NCBI GenBank assembly: GCA_945957335.1
Contig: CAMFLJ010000241.1
Location: 1-6,004 of the forward strand
Direction: 5' to 3'
Source: an uncultured Actinomycetes bacterium
GTDB taxonomy: Bacteria; Actinomycetota; Acidimicrobiia; Acidimicrobiales; Acidimicrobilacustridaceae
DNA length: 6,004 nt
Made by a program: the position numbers and the translations under genes. The notes below the pieces were generated by a model. That model was not told where the DNA came from. It worked only from the letters and a program-made list of their open reading frames with translations, and ran no database searches. Below are positions 1 to 5,677 of the stretch, one piece after another. Numbering within the stretch: position 1 is the stretch's first letter; the number at the start of each line of letters is the position of its first letter.

Positions 1-2
1 AG

Positions 3-1064
3 GAGGGGATCCACGGCGACATCTACCTGTTCAAGAACAACACCGACTCGGCCGGCAACTCCTACGGCTGCCACGAGAACTACCTCACGAGCCGCCGCGA
101 CGACTTCGCCCACTACGCCGACGTGCTCATCCCGTTCCTGGTGACCCGGCAGATCTACGCCGGCGCCGGCAAGGTCCTCCAGACCGCCCGGGGCGCGATG
201 TTCTGCATCTCCCAGCGGGCCGAGCACATCTGGGAGGGCGTCTCCTCGGCCACCACCCGCAGCCGGCCGATCATCAACACCCGCGACGAGCCCCACGCCG
301 ACGCCGAGCGCTACCGGCGCCTCCACGTCATCGTGGGCGACTCCAACATGAGCGAGTACGCCACCTTCCTGAAGGTCGGCACCACCGCCGTGCTGTTGCG
401 CATGCTCGAGGAGCCGAACGTCGTGCTGCGCGACATGACCCTCGAGAACCCGATCCGGGCCATCCGGGAGATCAGCCACGACATCACCTGCACCCGCAAG
501 GTGCGCCTGGCCAACGGCCGCGAGGCCTCGGCCCTCGAGATCCAGCAGGAGTACCTCTCGCGGGCGCTGCGCTACGCCGAGCGACGCGACCTCTCGCCCC
601 TCGAGAAGCAGGCGCTGGTGATGTGGGAGCACGCCCTCACCCAGATCGAGAAGGACCCGCTGGGCCTCGACCGAGAGGCCGACTGGGTCATCAAGTACAA
701 GCTCGTCGAGGCCTACCGCGAGAAGCACGACCTGCCGCTGAACCACCCGCGGGTGTCGCTGCTCGACCTGCAGTACCACGACGTCAACCGCGACCGAGGG
801 CTCTTCTACAAGATGCAGCGCCGCGGCATGGTCGAGCGCATCTGCGACGACGCCGAGATCAACGAGGCCGTCGACACGCCGCCCCAGACCACCCGGGCCC
901 GGCTGCGGGGCGAGTTCATCCGCAAGGCCAAGGAGCGCAAGCGCGACTACACCGTCGACTGGGTGCACCTGAAGCTCAACGACCAGGCCCAGCGCACCGT
1001 GCTGTGCAAGGACCCGTTCCGCTCGCACGACGAGCGCGTCGAGAAGCTGATCGCGTCGCTCTGA
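3..1064 (+). CDS. pafA: Pup--protein ligase PafA, 5'-truncated by the window edge
   Basis: PafA uses ATP to join the C-terminal glutamate of Pup (prokaryotic ubiquitin-like protein) to lysines of target proteins, marking them for the mycobacterial-type proteasome. The frame is open from the window edge and gives 353 residues before the TGA at 1062. It matches M. tuberculosis PafA (452 aa, from memory) from about residue 100 to the end. Near-identical stretches include LFKNNTDSAGNSYGCHENYL (visible residues 9-28), the TTRSRPIINTRDEPHADAE block (84-102), HVIVGDSNMSE (108-118), and near the C terminus TTRARLRGEF and DWVHLKLNDQAQRTVLCKDPF. These belong to the carboxylate-amine ligase (glutamine-synthetase-like) fold. 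About 100 N-terminal residues, including the catalytic aspartate and first metal-binding glutamates, lie upstream of the window. The paralogue Dop is the main alternative; the ending LIAS(L/M) and the pafB/pafC neighbours favour PafA. The GTG at 123 is internal, not the true start. Confidence 0.96.
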   Translation, partial: EGIHGDIYLFKNNTDSAGNSYGCHENYLTSRRDDFAHYADVLIPFLVTRQIYAGAGKVLQTARGAMFCISQRAEHIWEGVSSATTRSRPIINTRDEPHADAERYRRLHVIVGDSNMSEYATFLKVGTTAVLLRMLEEPNVVLRDMTLENPIRAIREISHDITCTRKVRLANGREASALEIQQEYLSRALRYAERRDLSPLEKQALVMWEHALTQIEKDPLGLDREADWVIKYKLVEAYREKHDLPLNHPRVSLLDLQYHDVNRDRGLFYKMQRRGMVERICDDAEINEAVDTPPQTTRARLRGEFIRKAKERKRDYTVDWVHLKLNDQAQRTVLCKDPFRSHDERVEKLIASL

Positions 1065-1068
1065 CCCC

Positions 1069-2043
1069 ATGGCGCCATCCGACAAGCTCGAACGGCTGAT
1101 GAACCTGACGGCCGCCCTGCTCGACGCCGAGCGGCCGCTCACCTCCGACGACATCTCCGAGCGCGTCCCCGGCTACGCCGAGGGCAGGGAGGCGTTCCGG
1201 CGCACCTTCGAGCGCGACAAGGAGGAGCTGCGCGAGCTGGGCATCCCGATCTCGGTCATCGAGCTCGGCGGGTACCCGCCCGAGGTCGGCTACCGGATCC
1301 TGCGGGCCGACTACGAGCTGCCCGACCCGGGGCTGGCGCCCGACGAGCTCGCCGCCCTGCGCCTGGCGCTCCAGGCCGTGCGGGTGGGTGAGCAGAGCGG
1401 TGACGGCTCCGAGGCGCTCTGGAAGCTGGGTGGCGTCGTCGACACCGACACCGACGACGCCCCCGCCGGGCCCCTCGGCGGCGAGGCGGTGGCGTCGCTG
1501 CCGCCCGACCCGTCGCTCGTGCCGCTCTTCAGCGCGGTGCTCGAGCGCCGCGTGGCCCGCTTCACCTACGCCTCGGGCGCCGGTGAGGGCGAGCGCCGCG
1601 TCGAGCCGTGGCGCCTCGACTACCGCCGGGGCCGCTGGTACCTCACCGCCCACGACCTCGACCGCGGCGAGGAGCGCAACTTCCGCCTCGACCGCATCGC
1701 TGGCCCCGTGGCGCTCGACCGGCCGGGCACCTTCACCGGCCCCACCCCGTCGATCAGCCCCGAGCCCGCCCAGCCGTGGGACTACGGCGACGGCGACCCG
1801 GTCACCGCCGTCGTGCGCGTCGACGCCGACCAGGCCCGCTGGGCGGTCGACCAGCTCGGGGCCGAGCACGTCACCGCCACCGAGCCCGACGGCTCCACCA
1901 CCTTCGCCGTGCCGGTCACCTCCTGGCCGGCGTTCCGGTCATTCGTGCTCGGCTTCCTCGACCACGCCGAGGTCCTCGAGCCGCCGGAGCTGCGGGCCGA
2001 CCTCGTCGCCTGGGTCGCGGCACTGGTGGGGGAGGCGTCGTGA
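1069..2043 (+). CDS. pafB: WYL-domain transcriptional regulator PafB
   Basis: This 324-residue protein is one half of PafBC, which in mycobacteria acts as a transcriptional activator of the RecA/LexA-independent DNA-damage response (known for the family). An N-terminal winged-helix region covers about residues 5-58 (KLERLMNL to DKEELRELG). A linker follows, rich in Asp, Pro and Gly at about 120-150. A WYL domain covers about 150-215, with the W190-Y191-L192 signature and a FRLDRI strand at 205-210. The WYL C-terminal extension runs to the end. Length fits M. tuberculosis PafB (about 332 aa). The ATG lies 4 nt after the pafA stop and has no clear Shine-Dalgarno, so translation is probably coupled to pafA. 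Its end overlaps pafC by 4 nt. A different WYL regulator is possible on sequence alone, but the pafA-pafB-pafC order makes this call strong. Confidence 0.94.
   Translation: MAPSDKLERLMNLTAALLDAERPLTSDDISERVPGYAEGREAFRRTFERDKEELRELGIPISVIELGGYPPEVGYRILRADYELPDPGLAPDELAALRLALQAVRVGEQSGDGSEALWKLGGVVDTDTDDAPAGPLGGEAVASLPPDPSLVPLFSAVLERRVARFTYASGAGEGERRVEPWRLDYRRGRWYLTAHDLDRGEERNFRLDRIAGPVALDRPGTFTGPTPSISPEPAQPWDYGDGDPVTAVVRVDADQARWAVDQLGAEHVTATEPDGSTTFAVPVTSWPAFRSFVLGFLDHAEVLEPPELRADLVAWVAALVGEAS
2029..2034 (+). promoter_or_regulatory. Shine-Dalgarno for pafC
   Basis: A GGGAGG run inside the last pafB codons ends 5 nt before the GTG at 2040. It supports that GTG as the pafC start although it overlaps the pafB stop (GTGA arrangement), and it argues against the much longer upstream-extended frame being real. 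Confidence 0.75.
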
Positions 2044-2990
2044 GCCGGGCGCTCACCGCCCAGGAGCGCCTGCGGCGCATGCTCGCCATCGTGCCGTGGG
2101 TGGCGGGGCAGCCCGAGGGCGCCACCATCGACGAGATCTGCCGCCGGTTCGAGCTCACGCCCGTCCAGCTCCAGAGCTGCCTCGACACCGTGTTCATGGT
2201 GGGCGTGCACCCCTACACGCCCGACGCGCTCGTCGACGTCATCGTCGACCACGACCGCGTCCAGATCCGCCTGCCGGACTTCTTCACCCGGCCGCTCCGC
2301 CTCACCCCGGCCCAGGCGTTCGCCCTGCTGGCCGCCGGCCGGAGCCTCCAGGCCGTGCCCGGTGCCGACCCGTCGGGCCCGCTCGCCCGCGGGCTGGGCA
2401 AGCTGTCGGGCGCGCTCGGTGCCGGCACCGGGGCCGTGGTCGAGGTCGACCTCGGCGAGGTCCCGGCCGATGCCCTGGCCGTGCTGCAGCAGTCGGTGGC
2501 CGAGGGCCGGAGCGTCGAGATCGACTACTACAGCTACGGGCGCGACGCCCACGGCGTGCGCAAGGTCGACCCCTGGCGGGTGCAGGCCGAGCAGGGGAGC
2601 TGGTACCTCGAGGCGTGGTGCCACAGCAGCGACGCCGAGCGCGTGTTCCGCGTCGACCGGATCGCGTCGGCCCGGCTCCTCGACGACACCTTCGAACGGC
2701 CGGCCGGCACGGCGCCCCTCGAGGTGTTCAGCCCCACCGACGACGACCCGAGGGTCGTGCTCGAGCTGGCCCCGTCGGCGGCCTGGGTGGTGGGCCAGTA
2801 CCCCGTCGAGTCGGTCGAAGAGGGCCGGGGTGGGCGCCTGCGCGTCACCCTCGCCATCGCCGCCCGCCCGTGGTTCGAGCGGCTCCTGCTCCGCCTCGGC
2901 CCCGACGCCACCGTCGTGGCCGGCCCGCCCGAGCTGACCGGCGCCGGGGACGAGGCCGCCCGCCGCGTCCTCGCCCGGTACGGCGAGTAG
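2040..2990 (+). CDS. pafC: WYL-domain transcriptional regulator PafC
   Basis: This 316-residue protein is the partner of PafB in the PafBC damage-response activator. The length equals that of M. tuberculosis PafC (316 aa, from memory). The N terminus has a helix-turn-helix-like region (about residues 5-56, ERLRRMLAIV to LDTVFMVGV), then a strand-rich stretch ending DRVQIRLPDFF. A helical linker LTPAQAFALLAAGRSL (88-103) follows. The WYL domain lies at about 145-215, with W188-Y189-L190 and FRVDRI at 203-208, and then comes the C-terminal extension. The start is a GTG that overlaps the pafB stop by 4 nt and has a good Shine-Dalgarno. The frame stays open far upstream, but that part overlaps pafB and is a GC-bias artefact. 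PafB and PafC are diverged tandem paralogues, sharing the WYL core and the F-R-x-D-R-I strand. Expression is probably coupled to pafA and pafB. Confidence 0.94.
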   Translation: MSRALTAQERLRRMLAIVPWVAGQPEGATIDEICRRFELTPVQLQSCLDTVFMVGVHPYTPDALVDVIVDHDRVQIRLPDFFTRPLRLTPAQAFALLAAGRSLQAVPGADPSGPLARGLGKLSGALGAGTGAVVEVDLGEVPADALAVLQQSVAEGRSVEIDYYSYGRDAHGVRKVDPWRVQAEQGSWYLEAWCHSSDAERVFRVDRIASARLLDDTFERPAGTAPLEVFSPTDDDPRVVLELAPSAAWVVGQYPVESVEEGRGGRLRVTLAIAARPWFERLLLRLGPDATVVAGPPELTGAGDEAARRVLARYGE

Positions 2991-3002
2991 CGTGGCGCTC
3001 CC

Positions 3003-3017
3003 CGGCACGCTGTGCCG
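3003..3017 (+). other. GC-rich hairpin between pafC and lepB
   Basis: CGGCAC and GTGCCG are perfect 6-bp inverted arms around a 3-nt loop (GCT), starting 12 nt after the pafC stop. No T-run follows, so it is not a classical intrinsic terminator. It could be a weak terminator, attenuator or mRNA-processing structure. It would bury the GTG at 3012, which argues mildly for the lepB start at 3045. Confidence 0.45.
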
Positions 3018-3044
3018 CCCTCCCTCAGCCCTCGTGAGCGTCGT

Positions 3045-3779
3045 GTGACCGCACCCCAGGACCCATCGTCGGAGCCCACTCCGGCCCCCGAGCCGGCGCT
3101 CGACGCGGGTCCTGACGGCGGCACCCACGAGTCCGCCGCCACGGGCACCGACACCACGCTCACCGCCGAGGCCGGCGCCGCCGCCCCCGACGGAGCGCCG
3201 GCACCCGACGCCAAGGCCCCCAAGCAGCGGTCGGCCGCCAAGGGCGCCCTCGAGTGGATCCTCGTCATCGGTGGCGCGGTCCTGCTGGCGATCATCGTCA
3301 AGGCCGTCCTGCTCCAGGCCTTCTACATCCCGTCGGCCTCGATGTACCCGACGCTCCAGAAGGGCGACCGGGTCCTCGTCAACAAGCTCAGCTACAAGCT
3401 CCACGACGTGAACCGCGGCGACGTGGTGGTGTTCGAGAAGCCGCCGTCCGAGGTCGCCACGGACATCCCCGACCTCATCAAGCGGGTCGTGGGCCTGCCG
3501 GGTGAGTCGATCGTGATCGAGGGCGGCCACGTCTACATCGACGGCCAGCTCCTCGACGAGCCCTACCTGCCCGACGGTGTCACCACCAGCGCCGACGCGT
3601 CGACGTTGCACTGCACCCGCGAGGCGCCCTGCGTGGTGCCCGAGGGCGACGTCTGGGTGATGGGCGACAACCGCAACGACTCGAAGGACAGCCGCTACTT
3701 CGGCCCCATCGACGAGAAGAGCATCGTCGGGCGCGCCTTCGTGCTCGTGTGGCCGCTCAACCGCATCGGGCTGCTCTGA
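3045..3779 (+). CDS. lepB: Type I signal peptidase LepB
   Basis: LepB is a membrane-bound serine protease (Ser-Lys dyad, family S26) that cleaves signal peptides from exported proteins on the outer face of the cytoplasmic membrane. The 244-residue product begins with about 65 disordered residues rich in Pro, Ala and Asp, followed by a basic patch (KAPKQRSAAK). One transmembrane segment covers about 70-93. The catalytic box IPSASMYPTL has Ser99, and LIKRVVGLPG has the general-base Lys146. Box E, GDNRNDSKDSRYFG, covers 207-220. Cys190 and Cys196 sit in the external domain at the same spacing as the E. coli LepB disulfide pair (family knowledge). The start is uncertain: GTG 3045 gives MTAPQDP, while GTG 3012 adds 11 residues and falls in a hairpin. 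Neither has a clear Shine-Dalgarno. The gene follows pafC on the same strand and converges with the next gene. Confidence 0.95.
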   Translation: MTAPQDPSSEPTPAPEPALDAGPDGGTHESAATGTDTTLTAEAGAAAPDGAPAPDAKAPKQRSAAKGALEWILVIGGAVLLAIIVKAVLLQAFYIPSASMYPTLQKGDRVLVNKLSYKLHDVNRGDVVVFEKPPSEVATDIPDLIKRVVGLPGESIVIEGGHVYIDGQLLDEPYLPDGVTTSADASTLHCTREAPCVVPEGDVWVMGDNRNDSKDSRYFGPIDEKSIVGRAFVLVWPLNRIGLL

Positions 3780-3789
3780 CCCTGCCGCG

Positions 3790-4476
3790 CTAGCCGAGGC
3801 GCTCGAGGGCGGCCACCATCCGGTCGACGTGGTCGCTGTAGACACCGTCGATGCCGGCGTCGAGCAGGCCGTCGAGGATGCGCTCGTGCTGGGCGTCCCA
3901 GCCGAACGCCAGCACCTCGAAGCGGTGCACCATGGCGATGAGCCCGCCGTTCCAGTCGGTGTGGTGCATGTTCAGCACGTCGATGCCGGCCTCGGCGCTG
4001 CGGGCGACGTGCAGCTCGGGGCTCCCCTCGAGCCGCTTGAGGCGGGTCGACTCGACGAGCTTCACGGCGGGGGAGAGCTCGCGCCAGCTCGCGACCAGCT
4101 TCCAGTCGGGGTGGCAGAGCCACAGGTGCTCCTCGGCGCCGGCGTCGCGGGCGGTGGCGATCACCTCGGCGGCGGCGGCCGGGTCCTTCACGTCGAGGGA
4201 CAGCTCGAGGTCGGGCCCGACCGCTTCGTAGAGCTCGGCGAGGGTGGGCACGTGCCCCGGCAGGTCGGCCCGGTCGACGCCGGAGATCGGCCGGCGGCGC
4301 AGGCGGCCCCCGACGACGCCGTCGTGGTCGAGCACGGCCTGGCCGTCGGCGGTGAGCCAGACGTCGCTCTCGAGGCCACCGGCCCCGAGGCGCACCGCCA
4401 GCCGGAACGCCTCGAGGGTGTTCTCGTCGGCGTGGGCGCGGGCCCCGCGGTGGGCGAAGCCGATGGGGGGTCGCAT
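3790..4476 (-). CDS. Glycerophosphodiester phosphodiesterase family protein
   Basis: GDPD enzymes hydrolyse glycerophosphodiesters, such as deacylated phospholipids, to glycerol 3-phosphate and an alcohol. This 228-residue product shows the family signatures in order: AHRGARAHADENTLEAF with His9, Arg10, Glu18 and Asn19; LESDVWLTADGQAVLDHD with the metal and catalytic positions Glu36, Asp38 and His51; LSLDVKD at 93-98, where the family often has L-E-x-K; and a C-terminal GIDGVYSDHVDRM. It is a compact single-domain TIM barrel with no signal peptide or membrane segment, so probably cytoplasmic. The usual Pro of APENT is Asp here. I chose ATG at 4476; a GTG at 4494 adds six residues (VPRLPS). 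A GGGGAGG run at 4494-4500 is 17 nt from the ATG but adjoins the GTG, so neither spacing is ideal. The substrate cannot be told from sequence. Confidence 0.92.
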   Translation of the reverse strand: MRPPIGFAHRGARAHADENTLEAFRLAVRLGAGGLESDVWLTADGQAVLDHDGVVGGRLRRRPISGVDRADLPGHVPTLAELYEAVGPDLELSLDVKDPAAAAEVIATARDAGAEEHLWLCHPDWKLVASWRELSPAVKLVESTRLKRLEGSPELHVARSAEAGIDVLNMHHTDWNGGLIAMVHRFEVLAFGWDAQHERILDGLLDAGIDGVYSDHVDRMVAALERLG

Positions 4477-4640
4477 CGAGGGCAGGCGGGGCACCTCCCC
4501 AGCATGGCGCGGGAGCGACGGCGCCTGCCGGGCACGGCACGTGGCCGACCCGGCCCGGATGACCACGCAGGGTGGCGGTTGGAGGCATCCGGGACCAACG
4601 ACCTGCTCAAGGATCGGGGCCGGGAGGACGACAACTGTTG

Positions 4641-4655
4641 CGGGGAAGGACCCCG
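4641..4655 (+). other. Small hairpin in the leader of the zinc-ribbon gene
   Basis: CGGGG and CCCCG form perfect 5-bp arms around a 5-nt loop, AAGGA, which itself resembles a Shine-Dalgarno. It lies in the 198-nt gap between divergent genes, 19 nt before the start codon and just upstream of the real Shine-Dalgarno. It may be chance in such GC-rich DNA or may tune translation. I found no TA dinucleotide anywhere in this gap, so I call no -10 promoter element for either flanking gene. Confidence 0.3.
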
Positions 4656-4660
4656 ACGTG

Positions 4661-4666
4661 AAGGAG
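4661..4666 (+). promoter_or_regulatory. Shine-Dalgarno of the zinc-ribbon gene
   Basis: AAGGAG, 8 nt before the ATG at 4675, is the best ribosome-binding site in the window. It fixes the start of this small gene, whose frame otherwise stays open to about 3829 through DNA that codes for the phosphodiesterase on the other strand. Confidence 0.85.
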
Positions 4667-4674
4667 CTGGTGAC

Positions 4675-5010
4675 ATGGCGACGATCCGGGCAACGTGCAC
4701 GGTCTGCGGCGACGTCGAGCTGGGAACCGCTGACGTCCGCGTCCGCGTCGACGCGACGAACCACCAGGGCACGTACTCGTTCGTCTGCCCCCGGTGCGAC
4801 ACCCTCGTGGTCAAGCCCGCCCAGCCCCGCACCGTCGACCTCCTGCTGGCGTCCGGCGTCGAGTACGACGTGGCCGCCGACAGCTCGTTCGTCCCCGAGG
4901 AGCACCACGGCGAGCCGATCGCGGAGAGCGACATCGACGCCTTCAGCGACCTGCTCGGTGACGACGGCGCCCTGTGGGCCGCGTTCGAGGCGGCCGACAG
5001 CCACCACTGA
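4675..5010 (+). CDS. Small zinc-ribbon protein of unknown function
   Basis: I do not recognise a named function for this 111-residue acidic protein. Residues 1-45 look like a zinc ribbon: CTVC (Cys8, Cys11) and CPRC (Cys38, Cys41) sit at the ends of two knuckles with a strand-rich loop between them (VELGTADVRVRVDAT, then GTYSFVCPRC). The remainder is strongly acidic, with a helical DIDAFSDLL segment at 86-94 and the ending LWAAFEAADSHH. There is no signal peptide or membrane segment, so it is probably cytoplasmic. A strong Shine-Dalgarno and the four paired cysteines show it is a real gene. The zinc ribbon suggests binding of nucleic acid or a protein partner, but that is inference. It lies between a divergent phosphodiesterase and the tat genes, and 127 nt separate it from the next gene, which has its own likely promoter. 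Confidence 0.85.
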   Translation: MATIRATCTVCGDVELGTADVRVRVDATNHQGTYSFVCPRCDTLVVKPAQPRTVDLLLASGVEYDVAADSSFVPEEHHGEPIAESDIDAFSDLLGDDGALWAAFEAADSHH

Positions 5011-5014
5011 GCAC

Positions 5015-5096
5015 CCACGGGCCGGGCGCACGTCGCCGCGAACGGTCCGTCAACGGTGTGTGAACTCGCCTGAGGACAAGGGCGCGAGGCCCGTGG
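5015..5096 (+). repeat. Widely spaced 9-bp inverted repeat upstream of the tat genes
   Basis: CCACGGGCC at 5015-5023 is perfectly complementary to GGCCCGTGG at 5088-5096, with 64 nt between them. The first arm starts 4 nt after the stop of the zinc-ribbon gene, and the second lies just before the candidate tat promoter. It could form the base of a long RNA structure or be two half-sites in opposite orientation. Chance pairing is quite possible at this GC content. Confidence 0.25.
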
Positions 5097-5108
5097 CCGC
5101 TTCGGATC

Positions 5109-5124
5109 GCCAGGAACACCTGGC
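5109..5124 (+). promoter_or_regulatory. Operator-like inverted repeat in the tat promoter
   Basis: GCCAGG and CCTGGC are perfect 6-bp arms around AACA, ending exactly one base before the TAACAT -10 element. It therefore fills the spacer where RNA polymerase binds, a usual place for a repressor site or for an activator that reshapes the spacer. No known regulator motif is recognised. In RNA it would lie upstream of the expected start point, so a DNA role is more likely than a hairpin role. Confidence 0.45.
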
Positions 5125-5130
5125 TAACAT
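5125..5130 (+). promoter_or_regulatory. Candidate -10 element for leaderless tatB-tatC transcription
   Basis: TAACAT fits the actinobacterial TANNNT -10 consensus and ends 7 nt before the ATG at 5138. With that spacing the transcript would start at or next to the A of the start codon, giving a leaderless mRNA. This matches the lack of any Shine-Dalgarno before this ATG. The -35 region (TTCGGA, 5101-5106, spacer 18) is a poor match to TTGACA. Confidence 0.55.
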
Positions 5131-5137
5131 CTGACCC

Positions 5138-5647
5138 ATGTTCAACGTCGGTGGCGGTGAGATCATGGTGATCCTCCTGCTGGCGTTGCTGGTCCTCGGC
5201 CCCGACAAGCTGCCCGAGTACGCCCGCAAGGCCGGCCGCTACATGAACGAGTTCCGGCGCCTGACCTCGGGCTTCCAGGAGGAGTTCCGCCAGGCCATGG
5301 ACCTGAGCGACACCACCTCCTCCACGCCTCCCGCGGCGGACTCCACCGGTGACGCTCTCGACCGCACCACCGAGGGCCCGCGGCTCGTCGCCCAGCCCGA
5401 CCCGCCGGCCGCCACGCCTCCCGCCGCCACCGAGCCCGTAACGCCCGCACCGGCACCCGCGGCCCCTCCGGTGGCCCCGGCCGCGGTCGTGCCGCCCACC
5501 CCGGTCCCGCCGGTCCCGCCGGTGACGCCCCCGGCTCCCGCCTACGGCGGCGCCTTCGCCGCCGACGTCACCCCTGCCGCCCCCGAGGCCGCCGGCCCGG
5601 CCGACTCCGACCTCGACGGCGGCACGGGCAGCACCAGTGCGGCCTGA
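5138..5647 (+). CDS. tatB: Twin-arginine translocase TatA/TatB family subunit, TatB-like
   Basis: This subunit works with TatC to recognise and export folded proteins carrying twin-arginine signals across the cytoplasmic membrane. The 169-residue product starts MFNVGGGEIM with Glu8, followed by a short membrane helix (about 8-20) and a Gly-Pro hinge (21-22). An amphipathic helix with a basic face (KLPEYARKAGRYMNEFRR) runs to about residue 55. Glu8 and L-G-P-x-x-L-P are TatB traits, whereas TatA usually has Phe-Gly at the hinge. The remaining 110 residues are low-complexity Pro, Ala and Thr, probably disordered, and include a short PVP repeat. The call as TatB rather than TatA is inference; in M. 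tuberculosis tatA occupies this position. The ATG has no Shine-Dalgarno but fits leaderless translation. tatC follows 30 nt downstream. Confidence 0.88.
   Translation: MFNVGGGEIMVILLLALLVLGPDKLPEYARKAGRYMNEFRRLTSGFQEEFRQAMDLSDTTSSTPPAADSTGDALDRTTEGPRLVAQPDPPAATPPAATEPVTPAPAPAAPPVAPAAVVPPTPVPPVPPVTPPAPAYGGAFAADVTPAAPEAAGPADSDLDGGTGSTSAA
5501..5527 (+). repeat. Short 9-bp tandem repeat coding Pro-Val-Pro
   Basis: CCGGTCCCG occurs twice in a row, followed by a diverged third copy (CCGGTGACG). It is in frame with the TatB-like gene and encodes PVPPVPPVT, residues 122-130, in the disordered tail. Copy number may vary between strains. Confidence 0.6.
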
Positions 5648-5649
5648 CC

Positions 5650-5661
5650 CGGTGCGCACCG
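5650..5661 (+). repeat. 12-bp perfect palindrome between tatB and tatC
   Basis: CGGTGCGCACCG is fully self-complementary and lies 2 nt after the tatB stop. A second palindrome, CCCCGGGG at 5663-5670, follows almost at once. There is no T-run, so it is not a terminator by the usual rule. It may be an mRNA structure setting the tatB to tatC ratio, or chance in GC-rich DNA. Confidence 0.35.
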
Positions 5662-5677
5662 ACCCCGGGGCCCGGCC

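Noticed and set aside
976..1869. A 297-codon reverse-strand open frame opposite the end of pafA and most of pafB
   Set aside because: It has no recognisable motif, has composition like other shadows, and is fully covered by confident genes.
1388..3037. A 549-codon forward open frame overlapping pafB and pafC
   Set aside because: The translation is Arg/Pro/Ser-rich and spans two real genes in another frame, which is a typical GC-bias shadow.
2991..3044. An intrinsic terminator after pafC
   Set aside because: The hairpin is real, but no T-run follows, so I list it only as a hairpin.
1782..3845. A 687-codon open frame on the reverse strand
   Set aside because: It lies opposite pafB, pafC and lepB, all strongly identified. 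Its translation is low-complexity Gly/Ala/Arg/Val without domains. High GC at third positions removes stops on the opposite strand.
3829..4674. An N-terminal extension of the zinc-ribbon frame
   Set aside because: This part is antisense to the phosphodiesterase coding region and its composition is atypical. The AAGGAG site places the start at 4675.
4477..5031. An N-terminal extension of the phosphodiesterase on the reverse strand
   Set aside because: It runs through the intergenic gap and antisense to the zinc-ribbon gene. The family domain begins within a few residues of the ATG at 4476.
4477..5137. A mycobacterial-type PafBC-responsive promoter motif near the genes of this window
   Set aside because: I looked for the TTGTC-like element upstream of a TANNNT and did not see one in either gap, so autoregulation by PafBC is not supported here.
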